From: Dehalococcoidia bacterium
GTDB lineage: Bacteria > Chloroflexota > Dehalococcoidia > UBA2979
Assembly: GCA_018700215.1 (NCBI GenBank)
Contig: JABIST010000244.1
Coordinates: forward strand, 1-7,094
Direction: 5' to 3'
Length of the DNA: 7,094 nt
The stretch's first letter is position 1, and every line of letters begins with the position of its first letter. Positions 1-5,743 of the stretch are shown piece after piece. The notes beneath the pieces were generated by a model. That model was given only the letters and a program-made list of their open reading frames with translations, ran no database searches and was not told the origin of the DNA. The translations under genes were made by a program, and so were the position numbers.

Positions 1-1848
1 CCGCTGGCGGCGCAGTTGGTGGAGGGGGCGACGGGCGAGCCGGCGGATGAGTTGCGCTGGGCGGTGCTGAAGGGGCGTTCGAACTATCTGTGTCTGGACC
101 GGTGGACGCAGGCACGGCTGGAGGCGCAGCCGCGCGATGAGCCGGAGGCGCGGTTGTTCGGTCGGGTGGCGAGTTGGCTGCCGGGGACGGAAACGGGCGA
201 TCTGTCAGAGCTGTACATGACATCGGATGAACGGAGCGCGTGGGACCGGATTTCGGCGGAGGGGACAGACTGCCTGCAGCGTCGCTGCTCGTTCGTGCAG
301 GAGGGGAGCTGCTTTCTGCTGCGCTCTCGGCAGCGGGCGGCGGGCGCGCACATTGTGATTGTGAACCACGCCCTGCTGCTGGCGAACGCGGCGCGGGACG
401 ATCAGTTGTTGCCGCCATTCAACCACCTGGTGATCGATGAGGCGCACCGGCTGGAGGATGTGGCGACGCAGCACTTTGGGGCGACGTTTGAGGTGCGGGC
501 GGTACGCGATCTGTTCGACCAGGCGGGACCGAATGAGCGGCACGGCGAGCCGGGGCTGGCGTGGCGGCTGCGCCAGGGGCAGCGAGATACGGGTGGGATG
601 GCGTTGCTATCGCCGGCGATTGGTCTTTCGGCGCTGGCGGATCAGATCGAGCCGGCGGTGGCCGGTGGGCGCGAGTCGCTGAAGGTGTTGACGGAGACGT
701 TGCGGCAGTTTGCGCGGGACCAGTTCGATGGGGATCGACCACCTCGACAGATTGAGTTGACGCTGACGAGCGGGGTGCGGGCGCAGCCGGCGTGGGAGGA
801 CATTGAGGAGGTGGCGGTTCAGCTTGACCTGGCGCTGCAGGTGCTTTCGAGTCGGTTGGGGACGGTGGCGGAGACGCTGACGACGCTGGCTGATGAGGTG
901 GCAGATTCGCGAACGCTGGCGCAGCAGGCGCAGCGGCTGCGGGTGACATCCGACAATGCGCGCCAGGTGCTGCGGCAGGCGGCACTGGATCCGGGGCGTG
1001 AGGATATTGCGTGGCTGGTGGTGGGCGATGGCGATGTGCGGCTGAATACGGCGCCGCTGGATGTGGCGCCGCTGCTGCAGGAGTCGCTGCTGGTGGATCG
1101 CGAGTCGGTGTTGGCGACGAGTGCGACGTTGCAGACGGGTGGTTCGTTCGCGCACAGCACGGGGCGGCTGGGGATGGACGAGGCGGAGACACTGATGGTG
1201 CCATCGCCGTTCGACTACCAGACGGCGGTGCTGACGCTGCTGGTGGAGGATCTGCCGGAGCCAGGGACGCCGGGCTACGATTTTGCGTTGCACGAGGTGC
1301 TGGCGGACGCTGCGCTGGCGGCGGGTGGGCGGACGCTGGCGCTGTTCACCTCGCACGCCGGGGTGCGGGCGGCGGCGGCTTCGCTGCGGGAAGATCTGAG
1401 TCCTCGAGATGTGCGCGTGCTGGCACAGCGGATCGATGGGGCGCCAGCGCGGTTGCTGCGGATGCTGCAGGAGCAGCCGAGTTCGATGATCCTGGGGACG
1501 GCGGCGTTCTGGGAGGGTGTGGATGTTCCGGGGGATGCGCTGTCGCAGATTGTGATTGCGCGGTTGCCGTTCCCGGTGCCGACGGACCCAGTGACGGCGG
1601 GGCGGTCCGAGCAGTATGCGAACCCGTTCAACGATTACTCGATGCCGCAGGCGATCTTGCGGTTCAGGCAGGGGTTCGGGCGGCTGATTCGTCGGACGAC
1701 GGATCGGGGGGTGTTCATCATCGCGGATAGCCGTGTGGCGCGGCGACGGTACGGGCCGGCGTTCCTGGCGGCGCTGCCAGAGACGGAGCTGCGACGGGTG
1801 AACGCGGACGACGTGGCAGTGGCGGTGAGCGAGTGGCTGGCAGATTGA
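1..1848 (+). CDS. dinG: DinG/YoaA-family (XPD-like) iron-sulfur ATP-dependent DNA helicase, 5'-truncated by the window
   Basis: The reading frame is open from base 1 (615 visible residues), so the true start and the Walker A motif lie upstream. It is a superfamily 2 helicase of the XPD/DinG type, which in this family unwinds DNA 5'-3' using ATP during repair and replication restart. Numbering from base 1: a KGRSNYLC segment ends in Cys31, followed by Cys91, Cys96 and Cys104. This is the four-cysteine iron-sulfur cluster layout of DinG. A DEAH box follows at 146-149 (VIDEAH), then a long helical stretch as in the arch domain. The C-terminal motor half has ATSATL at 372-377, FTSHAG (motif IV-like), GTAAFWEGVD at 499-508 (motif V) and QGFGRLIR at 557-564 (motif VI). 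All visible motifs are intact. The GNAT gene overlaps its end by 16 bp, which suggests co-transcription. Whether a DnaQ-like exonuclease domain precedes it, as in Bacillus DinG, cannot be seen. The family is certain; the exact DinG or YoaA identity is not. Confidence 0.93.
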   Translation, partial: PLAAQLVEGATGEPADELRWAVLKGRSNYLCLDRWTQARLEAQPRDEPEARLFGRVASWLPGTETGDLSELYMTSDERSAWDRISAEGTDCLQRRCSFVQEGSCFLLRSRQRAAGAHIVIVNHALLLANAARDDQLLPPFNHLVIDEAHRLEDVATQHFGATFEVRAVRDLFDQAGPNERHGEPGLAWRLRQGQRDTGGMALLSPAIGLSALADQIEPAVAGGRESLKVLTETLRQFARDQFDGDRPPRQIELTLTSGVRAQPAWEDIEEVAVQLDLALQVLSSRLGTVAETLTTLADEVADSRTLAQQAQRLRVTSDNARQVLRQAALDPGREDIAWLVVGDGDVRLNTAPLDVAPLLQESLLVDRESVLATSATLQTGGSFAHSTGRLGMDEAETLMVPSPFDYQTAVLTLLVEDLPEPGTPGYDFALHEVLADAALAAGGRTLALFTSHAGVRAAAASLREDLSPRDVRVLAQRIDGAPARLLRMLQEQPSSMILGTAAFWEGVDVPGDALSQIVIARLPFPVPTDPVTAGRSEQYANPFNDYSMPQAILRFRQGFGRLIRRTTDRGVFIIADSRVARRRYGPAFLAALPETELRRVNADDVAVAVSEWLAD

Positions 1849-2327
1849 GCGGTTTGTCGGGCGCTTCATCGGGCACGGCGTGGGCGGAGTTTGAGGGCGT
1901 GGGGTTGGTAGCGGCCGAGGCCGCGGCGCTGGACACGGACGGGCTGCGGCAGGCGTACATCGATGGCATCGAGCGTGGGTTCGAGGGCGAGCCTCCGGCG
2001 TTGCCGGATGGGGTGGAGCGTTACGCGGTGCGGGTTGAGGGCGAGACGGTGGGGCTGCTGGCGGTGATGCGCGATTGCCCGGGGACAGGTGATGCGGCGG
2101 TGCTGGTGGTGGCGATCGATCCCGCCTCGCGAGGGCACGCGAGCGGGACGAAGGCGTTGCTGGCGGCGGAGCGGCGGTTGTTGAGCGATGGCGCGGCTCG
2201 GGTGCTGGTGCGGGTACCTCGGACGAACGGACGCGGGCTGTATTTCATGTTGCGTGCGGGGTTCACACCGAGTGCGGGCTTCGATGGAGCCGATGCGACG
2301 TGGTTCATGCGCGGCGGGGAAGCCTAG
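1833..2327 (+). CDS. GNAT-family N-acetyltransferase
   Basis: This 164-residue protein probably transfers an acetyl group from acetyl-CoA to an unknown substrate in the cytoplasm. GNAT signs are a beta-strand pair around 64-80 (RYAVRVEGETVGLLAV), a strand AAVLVVAIDP at 88-97, then the acetyl-CoA pyrophosphate-binding turn SRGHASGTKALL at 99-110, which fits the family R/Q-x-x-G-x-G/A pattern. A late segment GLYFMLRAGFTPS at 135-147 matches the usual GNAT ending in which a residue packs near CoA before 'GF'. The GTG start at 1833 gives a 16-bp overlap with the helicase gene and has only a weak GGTGA upstream. TTG at 1845, overlapping the helicase stop codon, is an alternative start that would remove four residues. 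Residues 1-30 look poorly structured, so either start leaves the fold intact. The overlap implies translational coupling to the helicase. Nothing in the sequence identifies the substrate. Confidence 0.85.
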   Translation: MAGRLSGLSGASSGTAWAEFEGVGLVAAEAAALDTDGLRQAYIDGIERGFEGEPPALPDGVERYAVRVEGETVGLLAVMRDCPGTGDAAVLVVAIDPASRGHASGTKALLAAERRLLSDGAARVLVRVPRTNGRGLYFMLRAGFTPSAGFDGADATWFMRGGEA

Positions 2328-2416
2328 CGGCTGGGGTTTGTCCGCGGGGGGAGAGCCTGACTGGGATTGTCTGAGGCTCGTACGTTTGTGATCGCGCCGG
2401 GGAAACCCTGATGGAA

Positions 2417-2460
2417 TCGCTGATTCGCGCCGATGGTTAGCTGACGGCCAGTATCAGCGA
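2417..2460 (+). repeat. Inverted repeat in the fliG leader, second arm touching the ribosome binding site
   Basis: TCGCTGAT (2417-2424) and ATCAGCGA (2453-2460) are perfect 8-bp complements separated by 28 bases. A second copy of GCTGA at 2440-2444 can pair with TCAGC at 2454-2458 instead, so two mutually exclusive hairpins share the right arm. The right arm runs into the GAAGG ribosome binding site of fliG. A regulatory role is inference only; an 8-bp arm in GC-rich DNA can arise by chance. Confidence 0.35.
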
Positions 2461-2463
2461 AGG
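2459..2463 (+). promoter_or_regulatory. Ribosome binding site of fliG
   Basis: GAAGG lies 8 bases before the ATG at 2472 and supports that start. This is the only ATG start among the genes whose starts are visible in the window. Confidence 0.6.
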
Positions 2464-2471
2464 CGTTACCG

Positions 2472-3488
2472 ATGGCACGCAAGGTGAAGATGAGGGGTCC
2501 GCGCCGCGCTGCCGCGCTGCTGGTAGCGCTTGGACAGGATCAAGCGGCGCTGGTGATGGCGCAGCTTCCGGATGAGGACGTTGGGCGGCTGGCCTGGCTG
2601 GTGGCGGGCATTGAGAAGCTTGAGCCGGAGCAGCGTGAAGATCTGTACTACGAATTCTACTCGGCGGTCACTGACCACGAGCATGTGACGCATGGTGGGC
2701 CGGAGGCGGCATTCGATCTGCTGGAGCGTGCGTTCGGCGAGGAGCGGGCGCGCGAGCTGCAGATGAACCTGGGCACCACATCGAAAGATGTGCCGTTTGC
2801 GTTCCTGAAGAACGTGGATGCCGACGTGGTGGCCGGTTTCATGCGGGAGGAGCATCCGCAGGCGATTGCGATGGCGCTGGCGATGCTGCCGGATGACTAT
2901 GCGGCATCGCTGCTGATGAATTTCAAGGACGAGTTGCAGGTATCGATCTTGTCGCGTCTGGCGGGGATGGAACGAGCCGACGCGGAGGCGATCGAGCTGT
3001 TTGAAGATATGTTGCGGAAGCGCGCCGGGAACTTGCTAGATGTGGACTCGAATCACCAGGCGGAGTCTGGGACTGATCAGCTTGTGAGTCTGTTGCGGAT
3101 CATCGATACGCAGACGGGCAAGTGGATCATTGACGGGATCGACGAGATTGCTCCGACGATTGGGGCGCTGGTTCGTCAGCAGATGTTCATGTTCGAAAAC
3201 ATTGCGTCACTGGATGACCGAGCGATCCAGCGGGTGCTGCGTGACGTTGACCAGAAGGACCTGGCGCTCTCGATGCGGGCGGCGACTGACGAGGTGAAGG
3301 AGCGGCTATACGCGAACATGTCGTCACGTGGTGCAGCGATGTTGCGTGAGGACATGGAAGCTTCCGGCAAGGTGCGGATGGTGCTGATCCACGAGGCACA
3401 GGGGCGGATTGTGGCGGTAGTGATGCAGTTGGAAGAGGCGGACGAGATTGTGATCAACCGCGGCGGCACCGACGAGATGGTGGGCTAG
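2472..3488 (+). CDS. fliG: Flagellar motor switch protein FliG, isolated from other flagellar genes
   Basis: FliG forms the upper part of the flagellar C-ring, joins the MS-ring protein FliF, and takes torque from the stator. The 338 residues match the usual family length (about 330-345). The N-terminal domain starts with GPRRAAALLVALG (9-21), as in other FliGs. The middle domain carries the EHPQ motif at 127-130 (FMREEHPQAIAMALAMLP), the FliM-binding surface in studied proteins. The C-terminal domain has MFMF at 238-241 (the MFXF switch motif) and SLDDRAIQRVLRDVD at 246-260. There the two Asp (248, 249) and Arg257 align with the Escherichia coli torque residues D288, D289 and R297. The protein therefore looks functional and not decayed. 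No fliF, fliM, fliN, mot or che gene is present in the window. A lone MgtE N-terminal-like domain was considered, but all three FliG domains are there. It stands alone between the helicase/GNAT pair and a convergent operon, so it is probably monocistronic. Confidence 0.95.
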   Translation: MARKVKMRGPRRAAALLVALGQDQAALVMAQLPDEDVGRLAWLVAGIEKLEPEQREDLYYEFYSAVTDHEHVTHGGPEAAFDLLERAFGEERARELQMNLGTTSKDVPFAFLKNVDADVVAGFMREEHPQAIAMALAMLPDDYAASLLMNFKDELQVSILSRLAGMERADAEAIELFEDMLRKRAGNLLDVDSNHQAESGTDQLVSLLRIIDTQTGKWIIDGIDEIAPTIGALVRQQMFMFENIASLDDRAIQRVLRDVDQKDLALSMRAATDEVKERLYANMSSRGAAMLREDMEASGKVRMVLIHEAQGRIVAVVMQLEEADEIVINRGGTDEMVG

Positions 3489-3594
3489 GGGGCTTCGACC
3501 CGTCCGGCGCGCTTCGTGACTGTTTGTGGCCCCCTGACGTGGACCTGATCAGTACTTGTGTGGGGCTGGTGGCCGCGCGGGATCCGAGCCTGGG
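3489..3594. other. Convergent intergenic gap, no clear terminator
   Basis: These 106 bases separate the ends of fliG (+) and the membrane-protein gene (-). I looked for a GC-rich stem followed by a T run and found none on either strand. There is only an 8-bp palindrome CTGATCAG at 3545-3552 and a weak possible pairing of GGCCCC with a downstream GGGGCT. Both transcripts must end here or run into each other. Confidence 0.5.
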
Positions 3595-3924
3595 CTAGCG
3601 GTTGCGCCGGCGTTCGCGGCTGCGCTCGATGGCTCCTCGGGCGAATCTTCGATAGGTACGGGCGGCGAGCAGCGCGATTCCGATCACGACGGCGAGATGG
3701 AAGATGTCTAGCGCCTGGATGGGGAGGCTGAGTGCTGCGCGCTCGGCGAGTGTTCCGAGCAAGAGCGCCAGGATGATCGCGGCGCGACCGTAGCCGGGCG
3801 AGTGTTTCGTGGGCGGCGCGGGCGGGGTCGCCGAATCGGTGTCTGGGGATGGGGGCGAGGAGTGGCCTGCCGGTGGGGGTGGGGCTGCTGGACGGTCACG
3901 GCGACGCGATGGACGGCGGGTCAC
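3595..3924 (-). CDS. Small membrane protein with Pro/Ser/Thr-rich N-terminus and two predicted transmembrane helices
   Basis: I do not recognise this 109-residue protein. The GTG start at 3924-3922 overlaps the TGA stop of the zinc-finger gene in a GTGA junction, with no strong ribosome binding site, so translation is probably coupled to that gene. Residues 1-45 are basic at first (TRRPSRRRDR) and then rich in Pro, Ser and Thr. Two hydrophobic segments follow: about 47-62 (RAAIILALLLGTLAER region) and about 70-88 (ALDIFHLAVVIGIALLAAR). The tail from 89 on is strongly basic (Arg-rich), which suggests a cytoplasmic C-terminus and, with two helices, a cytoplasmic N-terminus. The frame stays open far upstream, but those upstream residues are only a shadow of the zinc-finger and cca genes. 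The low-complexity N-terminus resembles the tail of the preceding protein, so the two may be parts of one ancestral polypeptide or act as a pair. Confidence 0.65.
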   Translation of the reverse strand: MTRRPSRRRDRPAAPPPPAGHSSPPSPDTDSATPPAPPTKHSPGYGRAAIILALLLGTLAERAALSLPIQALDIFHLAVVIGIALLAARTYRRFARGAIERSRERRRNR

Positions 3925-4385
3925 GCGCCGTCGATCCGGCGGTAGCGGCGCGGCGCGGTGGAGCGGCTGCGGCGTGCGGGCGGGGAATCGGATGGCGTTG
4001 AGGGTGTGCCGGAGGGCGGCGCTGGCGTGTCCTCGTTGGGTGCTGGTTCGTCGGGGATGGTCTGGGTTGCTGCAGGTGTGCTGCTGGTGTCCGGTCGCAG
4101 TGGCCGGAGGAACTGGTCGGCGCCGCTGAGCTGATCGAGGATCGCGCGCGGGTCGTTGGTGCCGGCGGCGCGCTCGGCTTCTTCGATGGAGGTGAGGCAG
4201 GGGTTGCACCAGAACTCGATGCCGGAGCTGGGGCCGATGACGGCGTCGCCGCAGTCTTTGTGGTCGCCGCTGTTGTAGGGGTTGAGGTGGAAGGGCCTGC
4301 TGCAGTTGAGGCACTCGGAGATGAGGGCTTCGTTGTCTGCGGTGTCTTCGCAGACGTGGCATTGGAGTGACTGCTGGGTGGTCAC
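3921..4385 (-). CDS. PHD/RING-like zinc-finger protein with Pro/Ser/Thr-rich tail
   Basis: This 154-residue protein has a dense metal-binding region near its N-terminus: Cys9-x2-Cys12, Cys25-x2-Cys28, His33, His42-x2-Cys45 and Cys60-x2-Cys63. The segment CSRPFHL (28-34) and the Trp59 just before the last CxxC resemble the C4HC3 plan of eukaryotic PHD fingers, with about eight extra residues between His33 and Cys45. Two zinc ions would be expected. Residues 64-95 may be helical (EEAERAAG, PRAILDQLSGADQFL). From about 98 the chain is a Pro/Ser/Thr/Glu-rich linker ending in a basic tail (RRSRSTAPRRYRRIDGA). The start is well supported: GTG at 4385 overlaps the cca stop in a GTGA junction and has AAGGAG six bases upstream. 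It sits between cca and a small membrane-protein gene in one operon. The metal-binding pattern is seen directly; the PHD assignment is inference, and a zinc-ribbon or RING-like fold is possible. Function and ligand are unknown. Confidence 0.75.
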   Translation of the reverse strand: MTTQQSLQCHVCEDTADNEALISECLNCSRPFHLNPYNSGDHKDCGDAVIGPSSGIEFWCNPCLTSIEEAERAAGTNDPRAILDQLSGADQFLRPLRPDTSSTPAATQTIPDEPAPNEDTPAPPSGTPSTPSDSPPARRSRSTAPRRYRRIDGA

Positions 4386-5632
4386 GGTTGGCTCCTTGTT
4401 GCGCGCTGCCGGCGCTTGATGAGCGCGCGTGCCTGGCTGGGGCTCCTGAGCGTGCCGAGGTAACGCGCTCGGCGCAAGGTGCGGAGCGATTCACCAAGCG
4501 ATGGGCCCGGGGGGATGCCGAGGCGGAGCAGGTCGTTGGCGTTGAGATGCGGGCGTGTCTGCTCCCAGCGACGGAGCGATCGCTGGAGTTCAATCTGGGG
4601 TGTGCCGCCGAGCCAGCGGGCGGCTGTGCGCGCGTGGGTGGTGGTGCTGGCGAGAGGTTCGAGCGTGTCTGGGCCGGCGGTGGGGGAGACGGCGAGGAGG
4701 GCGTGTGCACCCTGGACGGCCTGCCGGGCGGAGCCGGGGGCGTCGAGCCGATCGAGGATGGCGGTGGCCTCGGCGGGTGGGAGTGGGGCGAGGAGGGTGG
4801 CGGCGAGGGTCTCGGGCGACAGTGGGCGCCAGCGGTGACGGAGGGCGCGGCGGGAGACTTCGGTGAGTGCGAACGCGGGGTGGGTGCCTGCGAGGACGCC
4901 CCATTGATCGAGGAGGGCGAAGGTGCGAGCGGCACGGCCGCGTTGGGCGATGAGGGTGAGTTCTGTCCAGAGGCGATGGCCGGAGACGGGGGCGAGCCAG
5001 CGTGCGCCGTGCTCGATTAGTGCGCGGGTGTGGGGGTGAGGGCGGAGGTTGCGCTGGGCGACGAGGCGGGCGGCGCGCCAGAGCCGGGTGGCGTCATCTT
5101 CGAAGGACCGGTCGTGGAGGACGGCGAAGCGGGCAGAGGCGAGGTCGTGCAGGCCCGAGTACGGGTCGAGCAGTTCGCCGGCGCGGGGACCGGTGAGGGC
5201 GATGGCGATGGCGTTGACGGAGAAGTCGCGGCGGGCGAGGTCGTCCTCGATGGTGGCGCCGAGGGTGACGATGGGGAGTGCGCCGGGGGTGGGGTAGCGC
5301 TCGCCGCGGAGCGAGGCGAGGTCGAGTCGATCGCCGTCGAGGGTGACGGAGGCGGTGCCGAAGCGTGGCTCGAGGGCGAGTGTAGCTTCGAGGCGGGTGG
5401 CGATTACGGTGGCGATGGAGGCGGCTTCGCCATCGACGGCAAGGTCGATATCTTCGAGGCGGCGTGCGAGTGCGGTGTCGCGGATAGGGCCGCCGACGGC
5501 CCAGAGTGCGAGGTGCGCCTCGGTAGCCGCATCGACGGCGGAGTCGAGCAGGCGGCGGGCTGCGGGGTGGAGCGCGGCACGCACGGTTGTGATGTTAGAG
5601 GGAGTAAGCGGGTTAACTGTTCTTGACACCAC
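4382..5632 (-). CDS. cca: Class II CCA tRNA nucleotidyltransferase / poly(A) polymerase family protein
   Basis: Enzymes of this family add or repair the CCA end of tRNA from CTP and ATP without a nucleic-acid template. Of 416 residues, the head has the nucleotidyltransferase signature AVGGPIRD (45-52) and EDIDLAV (60-66). Asp61 and Asp63 there are the metal-binding pair. RLDLASLRGERY (102-113) and LARRDFSVNA (132-141) follow; the latter is the class II RRDF-type motif. LDPYSGLHDL and then SFEDDATRLWRAARLVAQ match the nucleotide-recognition and neck motifs, and SGHRLWTELTLIAQ a typical neck helix. I see no HD phosphohydrolase domain. CCA-adding, CC-adding, A-adding and poly(A) polymerase members cannot be told apart by eye. 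The start is uncertain. GTG at 5632 is the longest and would overlap the divergent rnc promoter. GTG at 5584 (residue 17) keeps all motifs and lies 7 bases after a TAACAT box, as a leaderless start could. It is the first gene of a three-gene operon. Confidence 0.92.
   Translation of the reverse strand: MVSRTVNPLTPSNITTVRAALHPAARRLLDSAVDAATEAHLALWAVGGPIRDTALARRLEDIDLAVDGEAASIATVIATRLEATLALEPRFGTASVTLDGDRLDLASLRGERYPTPGALPIVTLGATIEDDLARRDFSVNAIAIALTGPRAGELLDPYSGLHDLASARFAVLHDRSFEDDATRLWRAARLVAQRNLRPHPHTRALIEHGARWLAPVSGHRLWTELTLIAQRGRAARTFALLDQWGVLAGTHPAFALTEVSRRALRHRWRPLSPETLAATLLAPLPPAEATAILDRLDAPGSARQAVQGAHALLAVSPTAGPDTLEPLASTTTHARTAARWLGGTPQIELQRSLRRWEQTRPHLNANDLLRLGIPPGPSLGESLRTLRRARYLGTLRSPSQARALIKRRQRATRSQP
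4392..4397 (-). promoter_or_regulatory. Strong ribosome binding site for the zinc-finger gene
   Basis: On the minus strand AAGGAG lies inside the end of cca, 6 bases before the GTG at 4385. It is the best Shine-Dalgarno match in the operon. It fixes the zinc-finger start and argues that this protein is made at a meaningful level, independent of re-initiation from cca. Confidence 0.75.
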
Positions 5633-5651
5633 AGAGGCCCGTTTCTACGAT
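5623..5651 (+). promoter_or_regulatory. Sigma-70-type promoter of the rnc-smc operon
   Basis: TTGACA at 5623-5628 is a perfect -35 box. After exactly 17 bases comes TACGAT at 5646-5651, a good -10 box (consensus TATAAT, four of six). Transcription would start near 5657-5659, giving a leader of about 86 bases before rnc. The -35 box lies inside the 5' end of cca if that gene starts at GTG 5632, or just upstream of it if it starts at 5584. Confidence 0.75.
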
Positions 5652-5657
5652 GACTTG

Positions 5658-5743
5658 GACTGGGACGACGTGATCCGGGCAGGCGGTCGACCCGATCGTG
5701 ATTATCGTACTCAGGGTGGGGCGCTGACGCTGGGAGCAGAGGC
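5658..5743 (+). promoter_or_regulatory. rnc 5' leader with candidate hairpin and short upstream frame
   Basis: Bases 5669-5679 can pair with 5691-5700, giving ten base pairs (two of them G-U), a bulged C at 5676 and an 11-base loop. In Escherichia coli, RNase III cleaves a hairpin in its own leader and so lowers its own mRNA; a similar role here is inference. A 25-codon frame beginning GTG 5670 also ends in a GTGA overlap with the rnc start. It encodes a peptide beginning VIRAGGRPDRDY that I do not recognise. Confidence 0.4.

Noticed and set aside
607..1869. Long open frame antisense to the helicase gene
   Set aside because: It is rich in Arg, Gln, His and Pro without domains, as expected for the antisense of GC-rich coding DNA, and lies opposite a gene with clear motifs.
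2411..2440. Nine-codon ATG frame before fliG
   Set aside because: It has no ribosome binding site and no recognisable peptide, and such short frames are expected by chance.
3545..3552. Palindrome CTGATCAG as an operator or terminator stem
   Set aside because: A lone 8-bp palindrome has no loop and no T run, and convergent gene ends are an unlikely place for an operator.
3481..3598. Direct repeat TGGGCTAG at 3481-3488 and 3591-3598
   Set aside because: Both copies cover stop codons of the convergent genes and are only 8 bp; there are no other signs of an attachment site or mobile element.
3925..4935. Upstream part of the long minus-strand frame that ends in the small membrane protein
   Set aside because: It overlaps the zinc-finger and cca genes in another frame and is Pro/Arg/Ser low-complexity. 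Only the part after the GTG at 3924 has plausible structure.
5030..5626. Plus-strand open frame of about 198 residues across cca
   Set aside because: It is Gly/Glu/Val-rich without recognisable motifs and is the antisense shadow of the nucleotidyltransferase.
5685..5692. Palindrome GGTCGACC in the rnc leader as a repressor site
   Set aside because: It is short and lies downstream of the predicted transcript start; the longer hairpin that includes part of it is the better explanation.
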